Positions 53,903 to 62,860 of a stretch of 64,000 nt of DNA are shown here, one piece after another; position 1 is the stretch's first letter, and each line of letters opens with the position of its first letter. The position numbers and the translations under genes are program-made. Below the pieces are notes generated by a model that did not search any database, had not been told where the DNA came from, and was given only the letters and a program-made list of their open reading frames with translations. The DNA is taken from contig NZ_CP058907.1 of NCBI RefSeq assembly GCF_013415845.1, positions 1,798,001 through 1,862,000 of the forward strand. The letters are read 5' to 3'. Source of the stretch: Rhodopseudomonas palustris. Lineage in GTDB: Bacteria > Pseudomonadota > Alphaproteobacteria > Rhizobiales > Xanthobacteraceae.

Positions 53903-53970
53903 GTCTGGCGTTTCCTCTGCTGAGTATCGGTGCGGTCTTGGCGCCGCTCGAACGGGAGAAGGCGGAGTGA

Positions 53971-54198
53971 TCAAGCCTCGTCGATGACGATCGCATTCTC
54001 AGGGCAGTTGGACTTGGCCAGCCATGCCTGGTCGATCAGCGCGGTGGGCACCGTGCCGTCGCCGGTTTCGTGAGCATTTCCGTAGTCGTCGAGCTCGAAC
54101 AGCTCAGGAGCCAGCGCCTTGCAGCGCGCATGGCCCTGACACTTGTCCTGGTCGACGTGGATCTTCAGCGTCTCGGACGCATTTAGGTGATCGGACAT
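53971..54198 (-). CDS. Ferredoxin with Cx2Hx2C...CP cluster motif (P450 partner)
   Basis: A 75-residue ferredoxin. The cluster motif is Cys20-x2-His23-x2-Cys26 with Cys65-Pro66 near the C-terminus. Classical single-cluster ferredoxins have Cys at the second position for a 4Fe-4S cluster; His there is a known variant of P450-linked ferredoxins that hold a 3Fe-4S or an unusual cluster. It lies 68 bp before the P450 start on the same strand and should be its electron donor. The start at 54198 has GGGAAACGCCA upstream. Confidence 0.92.
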   Translation of the reverse strand: MSDHLNASETLKIHVDQDKCQGHARCKALAPELFELDDYGNAHETGDGTVPTALIDQAWLAKSNCPENAIVIDEA

Positions 54199-54298
54199 TG
54201 GCGTTTCCCTATCGTCCGCCTTTGTCGGCGGATCTATCGGTGTTGCAACACGCGTGAGAGTAGCACAGCGTGTTGCAACCGCCAGTCCCGGAAGGCGC

Positions 54299-55732
54299 CT
54301 ACAGGCTGGCAGGCGCCGGGCGCGGGTCGATCGGGGTCGTGCTCTTGAGGCCGAGGATATCCTCGAGCAGCGCGGCGCCGGCGAGCAGGCCGGCTTCGTT
54401 GCGCGGCCGTGCCACCATCTGCAGGCCGATCGGCAGGCCGGTTGCGGTGAAGCCGCAAGGCAGCGACAGGGCAGGGCAGCATACCAGCGTGATCGCGTAG
54501 ACGATGCCGAGCCATTCGACATAGTTGCCGAAGGTGTGGCCGTTGCATTCGGCCAGGTAGCGCTGCTCGACCGGGAACGGCGCGGTGATCGTCGCCGGGC
54601 ACAGCAGCAGATCGTAGGTCTTAAAGAACTCGATCGTGCGCGCCGTCATCGCCACCCGCTGCGCTTCGGCCTTGGCGAGATCGTCGACGCTGAGCTTCAG
54701 GCCCTGTTCGATATTCCAGATCACTTCGGGCTTGAGCAGATCGCGCTTGGTGCGCAGCAGGTCGGCCTTGCTGATCGCGAAGTCGAACGCGCGGAGCGCC
54801 TGGAAACATTCATGCGCTTCGGACAGATCCGGCTGCGCCTGTTCGACGATCACGCCGGCCTCGGCGAAGCGTTCGGCCGCCTTGCGGGTGACGGCGGCGA
54901 CTTCCGGATCGACCGGAGTGATGCCGAGATCGGGCGAATAGGCCACGCGCAGCGGCTTCTGCCGCGACCGCGCCGCCGCGAGGAACGAGGTGGCAGGCGA
55001 GGGGATCGACAGCGGGTCGGCGGCGTATTCGCCGCTCATCGCGTCGAGCAGCAGCGCGACGTCATCGACATTGCGGGCCATCGGGCCCTGAACGCCGAGA
55101 TTGCGGTCGATCTTCGCCGCCGGCGTATGCGCGACCCGGCCGAAGCTGGGACGGAGACCGACGATGCCGCAGAAGCTCGCCGGATTGCGCAGCGAGCCGC
55201 CCATGTCCGAGCCGTGGGCCAGCCATGCGGTGCCCGATGCAAGCGCCGCCGCGGCGCCGCCGGACGAGCCCGCCGCCGAGCGCGACAGGTCCCACGGGTT
55301 GCGGGTCGCGCCGAACACTTCGTTGAACGTATTGGCGCCGGCGCCGAATTCCGGCGTGTTCGACTTGGCGTACACCACGCCGCCATTGGCTTCGAGATGC
55401 TCGACCATCAGGTCGGAGCGCGCCGGGACATTGTCCTTGTAGATCGGCGAGCCCTGGGTGGTGAGCACGCCTGCGACCGCGGTGAGATCCTTGATCGGCA
55501 CCGGCAGACCGGCCAGAAGGCCGCGCTCGGCTGGCGGTTTCTTCATCAGCTCTGCGGCGTGGCCGCGGGCACGGTCGAAGCATAGAGTGGGGAGAGCATT
55601 GACGGCGCCGTCGACTTCGGCAATCCGCTCTTCGAGCACGTCGAGCACCTCGATCGGCGTCACCTCGCCGGACTTGAGCTTGCCCACCACTGCACAAGCG
55701 GTTTCCTTTACCAGCGCCTGATCTGCCGCCAC
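54299..55732 (-). CDS. Amidase-signature family hydrolase
   Basis: A 477-residue amidase with the full triad: Lys in GLPVPIKDLTAVAG, cis-Ser in SAAGSSGGAAAALAS and the nucleophile Ser in HGSDMGGSLRNPASF. The domain ends with the usual LPCGFTATGLPIGLQMV. I place the start at the GTG at 55732, 7 nt after GGGGAG; the upstream ATG at 55840 adds 36 non-family residues. It differs clearly from the amidase at 17079. It leads a minus-strand run with ferredoxin, P450 and molybdoenzyme, so an amide may be unmasked before oxidation. Substrate unknown. Confidence 0.9.
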   Translation of the reverse strand: MAADQALVKETACAVVGKLKSGEVTPIEVLDVLEERIAEVDGAVNALPTLCFDRARGHAAELMKKPPAERGLLAGLPVPIKDLTAVAGVLTTQGSPIYKDNVPARSDLMVEHLEANGGVVYAKSNTPEFGAGANTFNEVFGATRNPWDLSRSAAGSSGGAAAALASGTAWLAHGSDMGGSLRNPASFCGIVGLRPSFGRVAHTPAAKIDRNLGVQGPMARNVDDVALLLDAMSGEYAADPLSIPSPATSFLAAARSRQKPLRVAYSPDLGITPVDPEVAAVTRKAAERFAEAGVIVEQAQPDLSEAHECFQALRAFDFAISKADLLRTKRDLLKPEVIWNIEQGLKLSVDDLAKAEAQRVAMTARTIEFFKTYDLLLCPATITAPFPVEQRYLAECNGHTFGNYVEWLGIVYAITLVCCPALSLPCGFTATGLPIGLQMVARPRNEAGLLAGAALLEDILGLKSTTPIDPRPAPASL

Positions 55733-55870
55733 CCTGTAACTCCCCTGAGTTGATCGCGCCGGCGGTATCAGTACATCACCGTCTGCGCTTTTGGACCGGA
55801 TACCAAGACTAGACGCAATGGGTACCCCGGACCGCTTCACAACCAGCCGGTCCGGGCCTTATATCGCGTC

Positions 55871-56983
55871 ATGGGACTCTTCTCACATAACGACTCGAAC
55901 GGCCACAACCTGACCGGGTTCTGGCTGATGTCCCGCAGATTTTGGCTGAGCGGCAAGCCACGCGTCACGGGCCTGATCGTGGTGCTGATCGGCGTGGTGC
56001 TCGCACAACTGCTGGTTCAGTTTTATCTCAATTTGTGGAATCGGCATTTCTTCGATGCGCTCGAGCGGCGGGACGCCGGCGCGCTGTGGACGCAAACCGG
56101 CATATTCGTGATGCTCGCCGCCACCAGCGTGCTGGTCGCTGCGACCTCGGTGTGGGGGCGCATGACCGGGCAGCGCAAATGGCGCGAGTCCATGACATGT
56201 GAAATCCTCGCGCGCTGGTCGCGAAAGGACCACAACGTCCCAATCGATGGTACAGATCACGGTGCCGAGAACCCGGAATATCGCCTCGCCGAGGACGTGC
56301 GGATCGCCACCGACTCGCCGGTCGATCTGATCCTGGCGTTCCTGTCCTCGGTGCTGACGGCGTTGACCTTCTTCAGCGTGCTGTGGAGCGTCGGCGGCAG
56401 CATCGACGTCACCGTGTTCGGCCATCGCGCTGAGATCCCGGGCTATCTGGTGGTCGGCGTGATCGGATACTCCACCCTGATGACCGCGCTGATGCTGTGG
56501 TTCGGCCGGCGCATGACCAGCATCAGCGAGCGGCGCAACCAGAACGAGGCGGAATTCCGGGCTGCGGCCGAAGTGATGCGCGGCGGTCGCCCCGCCAGCG
56601 AAGCCGATGAGAAAGCCTGGATGATCAAGCTGGCGGAGCGGTTGAAGGCGGTGCTGCGCTCGTGGCGCGAGCTGTGCTGGCAGCTCGTCGACATGACGCT
56701 GGTGTCGCACAGCAACTTCCTGTTCGCGCCGGTCGCCGCGTATTTCCTGTGCTTCCCGAAATATCTCGCCGGTGCGATGACGCTCGGCGAAGTGACGCAG
56801 AGCGCGGCGGCGTTCGTCACCGTGCAGGGCGCGGTGAACTGGCTGGTCGACAATTATCAGCGGCTGGCGGACTGGCGCTCGTCTGCCAACCGCGTCGCGG
56901 CCCTTCTGGCCGCGATCGATGCGATGCCGGACCGCAATCCGGTAACGCCAGCCGAGCCTTCGCGCGAGCTGGCGTCGCCGTAG
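55871..56983 (+). CDS. SbmA/BacA-YddA-type transporter membrane domain
   Basis: A 370-residue protein of the SbmA/BacA/ABC_membrane_2 family with about six to seven spans. Family marks are FYLNLWNRHFFDALERRD, the WR...W segment at GQRKWRESMTCEIL, NPEYRLAEDVRIATDSPVDL and the last span region ending DNYQRLADWRSSANRVAALL. YddA-like members continue with a ~200-residue ATPase domain; here the chain stops about 25 residues after the membrane domain, as in SbmA and BacA, which import peptides using the proton gradient. No partner ATPase gene is adjacent. Confidence 0.83.
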   Translation: MGLFSHNDSNGHNLTGFWLMSRRFWLSGKPRVTGLIVVLIGVVLAQLLVQFYLNLWNRHFFDALERRDAGALWTQTGIFVMLAATSVLVAATSVWGRMTGQRKWRESMTCEILARWSRKDHNVPIDGTDHGAENPEYRLAEDVRIATDSPVDLILAFLSSVLTALTFFSVLWSVGGSIDVTVFGHRAEIPGYLVVGVIGYSTLMTALMLWFGRRMTSISERRNQNEAEFRAAAEVMRGGRPASEADEKAWMIKLAERLKAVLRSWRELCWQLVDMTLVSHSNFLFAPVAAYFLCFPKYLAGAMTLGEVTQSAAAFVTVQGAVNWLVDNYQRLADWRSSANRVAALLAAIDAMPDRNPVTPAEPSRELASP

Positions 56984-56995
56984 GCTCCTCTTGGC

Positions 56996-58438
<1,443 letters not shown>

Positions 58439-58557
58439 TCAAACAGCGACGTTGTGACGCCCGTGCGGTTGACGATCCGTTGCGGCCCCGCTGCGGCGGA
58501 AGGAGTGTGCGGCGCATCGTCATGGCTGCGTTGCGGCCGGCGCGCGGCCGCTGCAGT

Positions 58558-59337
58558 TCAGGCCGGCCAGCCGGCGCTGAGTCCGCCGTCGACCGAGAAA
58601 ATCGCGCCGGTGGTGTAGCCGGACCGGTCGGAGGCCAGATAGGCCATCAGGTCGGCGATCTCGCGCGGCTGCGCGGGGCGGCCGAGCGGAAGGTTTTTCT
58701 GCAGCTCGAGGTAGCGGCTCTCGTCGCCGAGCTCTGCTTTGGCGCGGCCCTTCATCCGTCCGAGATAGCGATCGGTGCCGACCGGGCCGGGATTGATGCC
58801 GACGACGCGGATGTTATCGGCGAGGCTGCGGCTGCCGAGCGCCCGGGTGAACGCCATCAGCGCAGCGTTGCCGGCGGAGCCGCAGATATAACCGGCGTCG
58901 AGCCGTTCGCCGGCCGCGCCGATGTCGTTGATGATGACGCCGCCGCCGCGCGCCTTCATCTGCGCGTAGACCAGCCGGGTGAGATCGATGAAGCCGAACA
59001 CTTTCAGATCCCACGCATGGCGCCAAGTGGCGTCGTCGATCGCATCGATGGTGCCGCGCGGAATATCGCCAGCATTGTTGATCAGGATATCGATGTCCGT
59101 TGCCTGGGCGGCGAGCTGCGCCAGGTCTGCTTTGCTGCGCAGGTCCGCGACGTGGACCGCGACGCCGACGCCGTGTTGGTCGCGCAGCCGCGCGGCGAGG
59201 GCTTCCAGCGCATCCTTGTTGCGGGCGGCGAGCCGCAGATGACAGCCTTCCTCGGCGAAAGCTTCGGCCGCGGCGGCGCCGATGCCCTTTGATGCGCCGG
59301 TGATGAGGACGCGCTTGCCGCGCAGATGCAGGTCCAT
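58558..59337 (-). CDS. Atypical short-chain dehydrogenase/reductase
   Basis: A 259-residue SDR with the cofactor motif TGASKGIG (13-20), Arg at RLAARN suggesting NADP, NNAG (87-90) and a GG C-terminal motif (FSVDGGLSAG). The catalytic set is changed: Tyr150 is present but the fifth residue after it in YxxxK is Ser154 (YICGS), and the usual Ser 13 residues before the Tyr is Asn137. The family SAGNAALMAFTRALG is recognisable and probably has a shifted or altered activity. It lies 42 bp downstream of the importer ATPase gene and is likely the last gene of that operon. Confidence 0.85.
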   Translation of the reverse strand: MDLHLRGKRVLITGASKGIGAAAAEAFAEEGCHLRLAARNKDALEALAARLRDQHGVGVAVHVADLRSKADLAQLAAQATDIDILINNAGDIPRGTIDAIDDATWRHAWDLKVFGFIDLTRLVYAQMKARGGGVIINDIGAAGERLDAGYICGSAGNAALMAFTRALGSRSLADNIRVVGINPGPVGTDRYLGRMKGRAKAELGDESRYLELQKNLPLGRPAQPREIADLMAYLASDRSGYTTGAIFSVDGGLSAGWPA

Positions 59338-59379
59338 CGAGTGCCCTTCGGTGAGGTCCGGTTCGGCCGGACGCCGCCG

Positions 59380-60864
59380 CTACAGATAGCCCTCTCCGGC
59401 CTCGGCGGCAAAGCGCGCCGGATCGCCCTCCCACACGATGCGGGCGTGCTCCAGCACATAGACACGGTCCGCATGCGGCAGCGCGAAAGTGACGTTCTGC
59501 TCGCCCAGCAGCACGGTGATCGACGAGGTCTGGCGCAGCTTCTCCAGCGCCTTCGACAACTGCTCCAGGATCACCGGCGCAAGACCGAGGGTCGGCTCGT
59601 CCAGGATCAGAATCTTCGGCTGCATCATCAGGGCGCGGCCGATCGCCAGCATCTGTTGCTCGCCGCCGGACAGGGTCTGTGCAAGCTGACCATGTCGTTC
59701 CCGCAGGATCGGGAACAGATCGAACAACCATTCGATCTGCTTGTCGCGGACGTCGTCGGCGAGGTGGTAGCCGCCGAGATCGAGATTCTCACGCACCGTC
59801 ATCTCGCCGAACAGCTCGCGCGACTCCGGACATTGCACGATGCCGTCGCGCGCGATCTTCGCCGCCGAGGTGCCGCGCAGCGCTTCGCCGCCGCGCTTGA
59901 TCGCGCCGGTGTAGGGGAGGAGCCCAGAGATGGTATTGAACAGCGTGGTTTTGCCGGCGCCGTTGAGCCCGACCACCGAAACGAACTCGCTCTCGTGGAC
60001 GTGGATCGAGACGTTCTCCAGCGCCTGCGCTTTGCCGTAGAACACGTTGACGTTCTCGACCTGCAGCAGCGGCACCTTGTCGTGGAAGCTGGTCTCCGGC
60101 CGCGCCGAGGTTTCGATCGCGCCGCCGAGATACACCCGCCGCACCGTCTCGTTTTTCATCACTTCGCCGGCGGCGCCGGTGCAGATCTCTTCGCCGAGAT
60201 ACATCGCCAGCACGCGGTCGACCAGCGCAGCGACACTCTTGACGTTGTGGTCGACCAGCAGCACCGCGCGGCCTTCATCGCGGAAGCCGGCGATCAGTTC
60301 GGAGAAGGTGCCGACCTCCGCCAGCGTCAACCCGGCGAACGGTTCGTCGACCAGCACCACCTTGGGATCGCGCGCGATCGCTTTCGCCAATTCGAGGCGG
60401 CGCAGGTCGGCGAATGGCAAGGTCGGCGGCTTCCGCCGCATCACCGCGCCAAGGCCGACCCGTTCTGCGATCGCCTCGGCGCGCTCGACCAGTGCGCGAT
60501 CGTGAAACAGCGCCAGCAGGCTATCGGGCAGCAGCGCCACCATGATGTTTTCCAGCACGGTCTGCCGGTTCAGCGGCCGCGAATGCTGAAACACCATGCC
60601 GAAGCCCTTGCGGGCGATCTTGTGCGCCGGCAGGCCGGCGACGTTCTCGCCCTGGAACACGACTTCGCCGGCGGTCGGGCGTTCGATTCCCATGATCGAT
60701 TTCATCGCGGTGGACTTGCCGGAGCCGTTCGGCCCGATCAGCCCGAAGATCTCGCCGGCGCGCAGGTCGAACGACAGGTTCTTCACCGCAGTGAGTCCGC
60801 CGAACCGCTTGGTGAGGCCGCGGACTTCGAGTGTGGGAGCGAAGTTGCTGGAGACTGCGTCCAT
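59380..60864 (-). CDS. Fused LivG-LivF ATP-binding protein of a branched-chain-type ABC importer
   Basis: A 494-residue protein joining the two ATPases of a LIV-type importer. The first half (1-255) has Walker A GPNGSGKST (44-52) and Walker B VVLVDEPFAG (168-177), but the signature reads LPFADLRRLELAKA instead of LSGGQ-type. The second half (from ~265) has GLNGAGKTT, a proper LSGGEQQMLAIGRAL signature and LILDEPTLGL. So one ATP site may be degenerate. The ATG at 60864 overlaps the livM stop by one base (TGATG). Substrates of such importers include amino acids and aromatic acids. Confidence 0.92.
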   Translation of the reverse strand: MDAVSSNFAPTLEVRGLTKRFGGLTAVKNLSFDLRAGEIFGLIGPNGSGKSTAMKSIMGIERPTAGEVVFQGENVAGLPAHKIARKGFGMVFQHSRPLNRQTVLENIMVALLPDSLLALFHDRALVERAEAIAERVGLGAVMRRKPPTLPFADLRRLELAKAIARDPKVVLVDEPFAGLTLAEVGTFSELIAGFRDEGRAVLLVDHNVKSVAALVDRVLAMYLGEEICTGAAGEVMKNETVRRVYLGGAIETSARPETSFHDKVPLLQVENVNVFYGKAQALENVSIHVHESEFVSVVGLNGAGKTTLFNTISGLLPYTGAIKRGGEALRGTSAAKIARDGIVQCPESRELFGEMTVRENLDLGGYHLADDVRDKQIEWLFDLFPILRERHGQLAQTLSGGEQQMLAIGRALMMQPKILILDEPTLGLAPVILEQLSKALEKLRQTSSITVLLGEQNVTFALPHADRVYVLEHARIVWEGDPARFAAEAGEGYL

Positions 60865-61787
60865 CAAGTCCTGGCCTCACGCGACATGGCGGCTCCGAGG
60901 AAGCCGCCGGGGAAGAACAGCACGACGAGCAGAGCGATCGCCGAGACGATGAAGGTGGCGAGTTCGCCGGTCGGGCGCAGGAATTCGCCTGCGACGATCA
61001 GGAACACGGCGCCCAGCGCCGCGCCGATCACGGTCCGCCGCCCGCCGAGCACGGCTGCGACGATCACGTTCACGCCGACCGCGACATCGACCACGGTGCC
61101 GACCGAGGCGGTGCCGAAGTAGAACACCAAGAGCGCGCCCGACAGGCCGGAGAAGAAGGCGCTGACCACGAAGGCGAACAGCTTGTGCTTGACGATGTTG
61201 AAGCCGAGCGCGCCGGCCTGCACCGGATCCTGGCCCGAGGCCTGCAGCACCAGGCCGATCGGCGATTGCGATAGCCCGTACAGGATCGCGCCGCTCACCG
61301 TCATGAAGCCGAGCGCGATCCAGTAATTGGCACCGGCGTTGATGGTGATGACGTCCGGAATGGTCAGCCCGATCTCGCCGCCGGTGAGGTCGGCGAACAC
61401 GACGATGAAGTTCTGCAGCATCAGCACTGCGACCAGCGTGGTCAGGCCGAAATACGGCCCGCGCACCCGCAGCGCCGGAAGCGCCAGGACGAAGCCCGCG
61501 ACCACCGCGGCCATCGCGCCGATGAAAATGCAGAAGTACGGCGACACGCCGTAGAGATTGTTGACGATGCCTGCGGTGTAGGCGCCGGTGCCGATCAGGA
61601 AGGTCGGGCCGAAATTCACCTCGCCGGCAAAGCCGAACAGCAGATCCCAGGACATCGCGAAAACGCCGAAGTAGAAAGCCACCGTCAGCAGCCCGAGGAT
61701 GTAGCCGGAGACATAGAGCGGCAGCGTCGCGGCGACAGCGACCACTAGCAGGGCGATCCAGAACAATCGTGACGTGAAGAACCCCAT
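60864..61787 (-). CDS. livM: Branched-chain-type ABC importer permease LivM
   Basis: A 307-residue permease with about nine spans. The GLLTVAFYFGVFAMSWDLLF opening, FGPTFLIGTGAYTAG and the ATPase-contact loop around LQASGQDPVQAGALGFNIVK are typical of LivM. It starts one base after the livH stop and its own stop overlaps the ATPase start, so livH, livM and livGF are tightly coupled in translation. The symbol denotes the family, not leucine specificity. Confidence 0.93.
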   Translation of the reverse strand: MGFFTSRLFWIALLVVAVAATLPLYVSGYILGLLTVAFYFGVFAMSWDLLFGFAGEVNFGPTFLIGTGAYTAGIVNNLYGVSPYFCIFIGAMAAVVAGFVLALPALRVRGPYFGLTTLVAVLMLQNFIVVFADLTGGEIGLTIPDVITINAGANYWIALGFMTVSGAILYGLSQSPIGLVLQASGQDPVQAGALGFNIVKHKLFAFVVSAFFSGLSGALLVFYFGTASVGTVVDVAVGVNVIVAAVLGGRRTVIGAALGAVFLIVAGEFLRPTGELATFIVSAIALLVVLFFPGGFLGAAMSREART

Positions 61788-61788
61788 C

Positions 61789-62664
61789 TCAGCGCCTCCC
61801 GAGCAGGCCCTGAGGCCGCAGATACATCACCGTGACCAACAGCAGCAGCGCCGGGATCGATCGATAGGCCGGCGAGATCATGTAAGCGGTGAAGGTCTCC
61901 AGATAGCCGACCACGAAGGCGGCGATCAGCGAGCCGGAGACGCTGCCGAGCCCGCCGAGCACCACGATCGAGAATGCGCTCGCGGTCAGCGGACCGACGC
62001 TGTAGGACGACACACCCAGGAACATGCCGAGCAGCACCCCGGCGATACCGGCGAGCACGCCGTAGATGATCCAGACGACGACGTAGATGTTGGTGAGTTT
62101 GAGCCCAAGCAGGGTGACGCCGCGCGGGTTCATCGAGGCTGCCAGCACCGCCTTGCCGATCTTGGTGCGGTTGACCAGCAGCCACAGCAGCGCGATCACC
62201 AGGCAGCACACCAGCGCGGTGAAGATCTCGTTGCGCGGGGTACGAACGCCGAGAATCTCGACCACGCCGGTGACGATCGGCAACACCGTCTTGGCGTTGT
62301 TGGTGAAAAAGTAAGCGATCGCCTCCTGGATCATGATGCCCCAGAGCAGGGTGCCGGTGAGGACGAAGATCTCCTTCTCCTCATTGGCGATCCGCCGTGA
62401 CCGCTGGATCGGCTGCACCACCGCGAAATAGGTCAGCAATGCGATCACCAGGGCGGTGGTGATGCCGATCAGCGCGCCGGCGTAGCTGCCGATGCCGAAC
62501 GTGCTCGATGCCGCCCAGGCCGCGACCGCGGCGGCGACCATGATGGCGCCGTGTGACAGGTTGAGCACGCCGGAGACGCCGAAGATCAACGTGAACCCGG
62601 TCGCGCCCAGCGCATACAGCGCGCTGATGGCGAAGCCGTCGATCAGGATTTGCAGGGCGAGCAT
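61789..62664 (-). CDS. livH: Branched-chain-type ABC importer permease LivH
   Basis: A 291-residue permease with about eight spans: LQILIDGFAISALYALGATG, FGVSGVLNLSHGAIMVAAAV and the coupling loop around LAASMNPRGVTLLGLKLTNI match LivH. It is the first gene of the livH-livM-livGF unit and lies 196 bp after the binding-protein gene, separated from it by a terminator and a family B repeat. Confidence 0.93.
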   Translation of the reverse strand: MLALQILIDGFAISALYALGATGFTLIFGVSGVLNLSHGAIMVAAAVAAWAASSTFGIGSYAGALIGITTALVIALLTYFAVVQPIQRSRRIANEEKEIFVLTGTLLWGIMIQEAIAYFFTNNAKTVLPIVTGVVEILGVRTPRNEIFTALVCCLVIALLWLLVNRTKIGKAVLAASMNPRGVTLLGLKLTNIYVVVWIIYGVLAGIAGVLLGMFLGVSSYSVGPLTASAFSIVVLGGLGSVSGSLIAAFVVGYLETFTAYMISPAYRSIPALLLLVTVMYLRPQGLLGRR

Positions 62665-62694
62665 TCGGGACTTTCAGTTGGCCAAATCCGGGAC

Positions 62695-62790
62695 GTCATT
62701 CCGGGATGCGCGCCGCCGGCGCGCAGACCCGGAATCCCGAGCTGTTCTGAGATTCCGGGTTCGCGGGCGGCGCCCGCGCCCCGGAATGAC
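62695..62790. repeat. Intergenic palindromic repeat, family B
   Basis: Arms GTCATTCCGGGATGCGCGCC and GCGCCCGCGCCCCGGAATGA enclose GACCCGGAATCCC and GAGATTCCGGGTT. It is placed between the binding-protein terminator and livH, where it could further reduce read-through or protect the upstream mRNA end. Confidence 0.85.
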
Positions 62791-62814
62791 GATGTGGAGA
62801 AGCTTGCAGCCGGA

Positions 62815-62849
62815 CGAAAAATGCTCCCGTCCTTGGTGGCGGGAGCATT
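62815..62849 (-). terminator. Rho-independent terminator after the binding-protein gene
   Basis: AATGCTCCCG and CGGGAGCATT form a perfect 10-bp stem with a 10-nt loop; on the minus strand it is followed by a T-run. It starts 12 nt past the stop at 62861. It would end most transcripts before livH, so that binding protein outnumbers permease. Confidence 0.88.
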
Positions 62850-62860
62850 CGCTGAAGCGG

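Noticed and set aside
54254..55585. 443-codon plus-strand frame opposite the amidase at 54299-55732
   Set aside because: No recognisable domain; the opposite strand encodes a complete amidase triad. Same reasoning applies to the long antisense frames at 26552-28027, 29307-31298 and 59326-61122.
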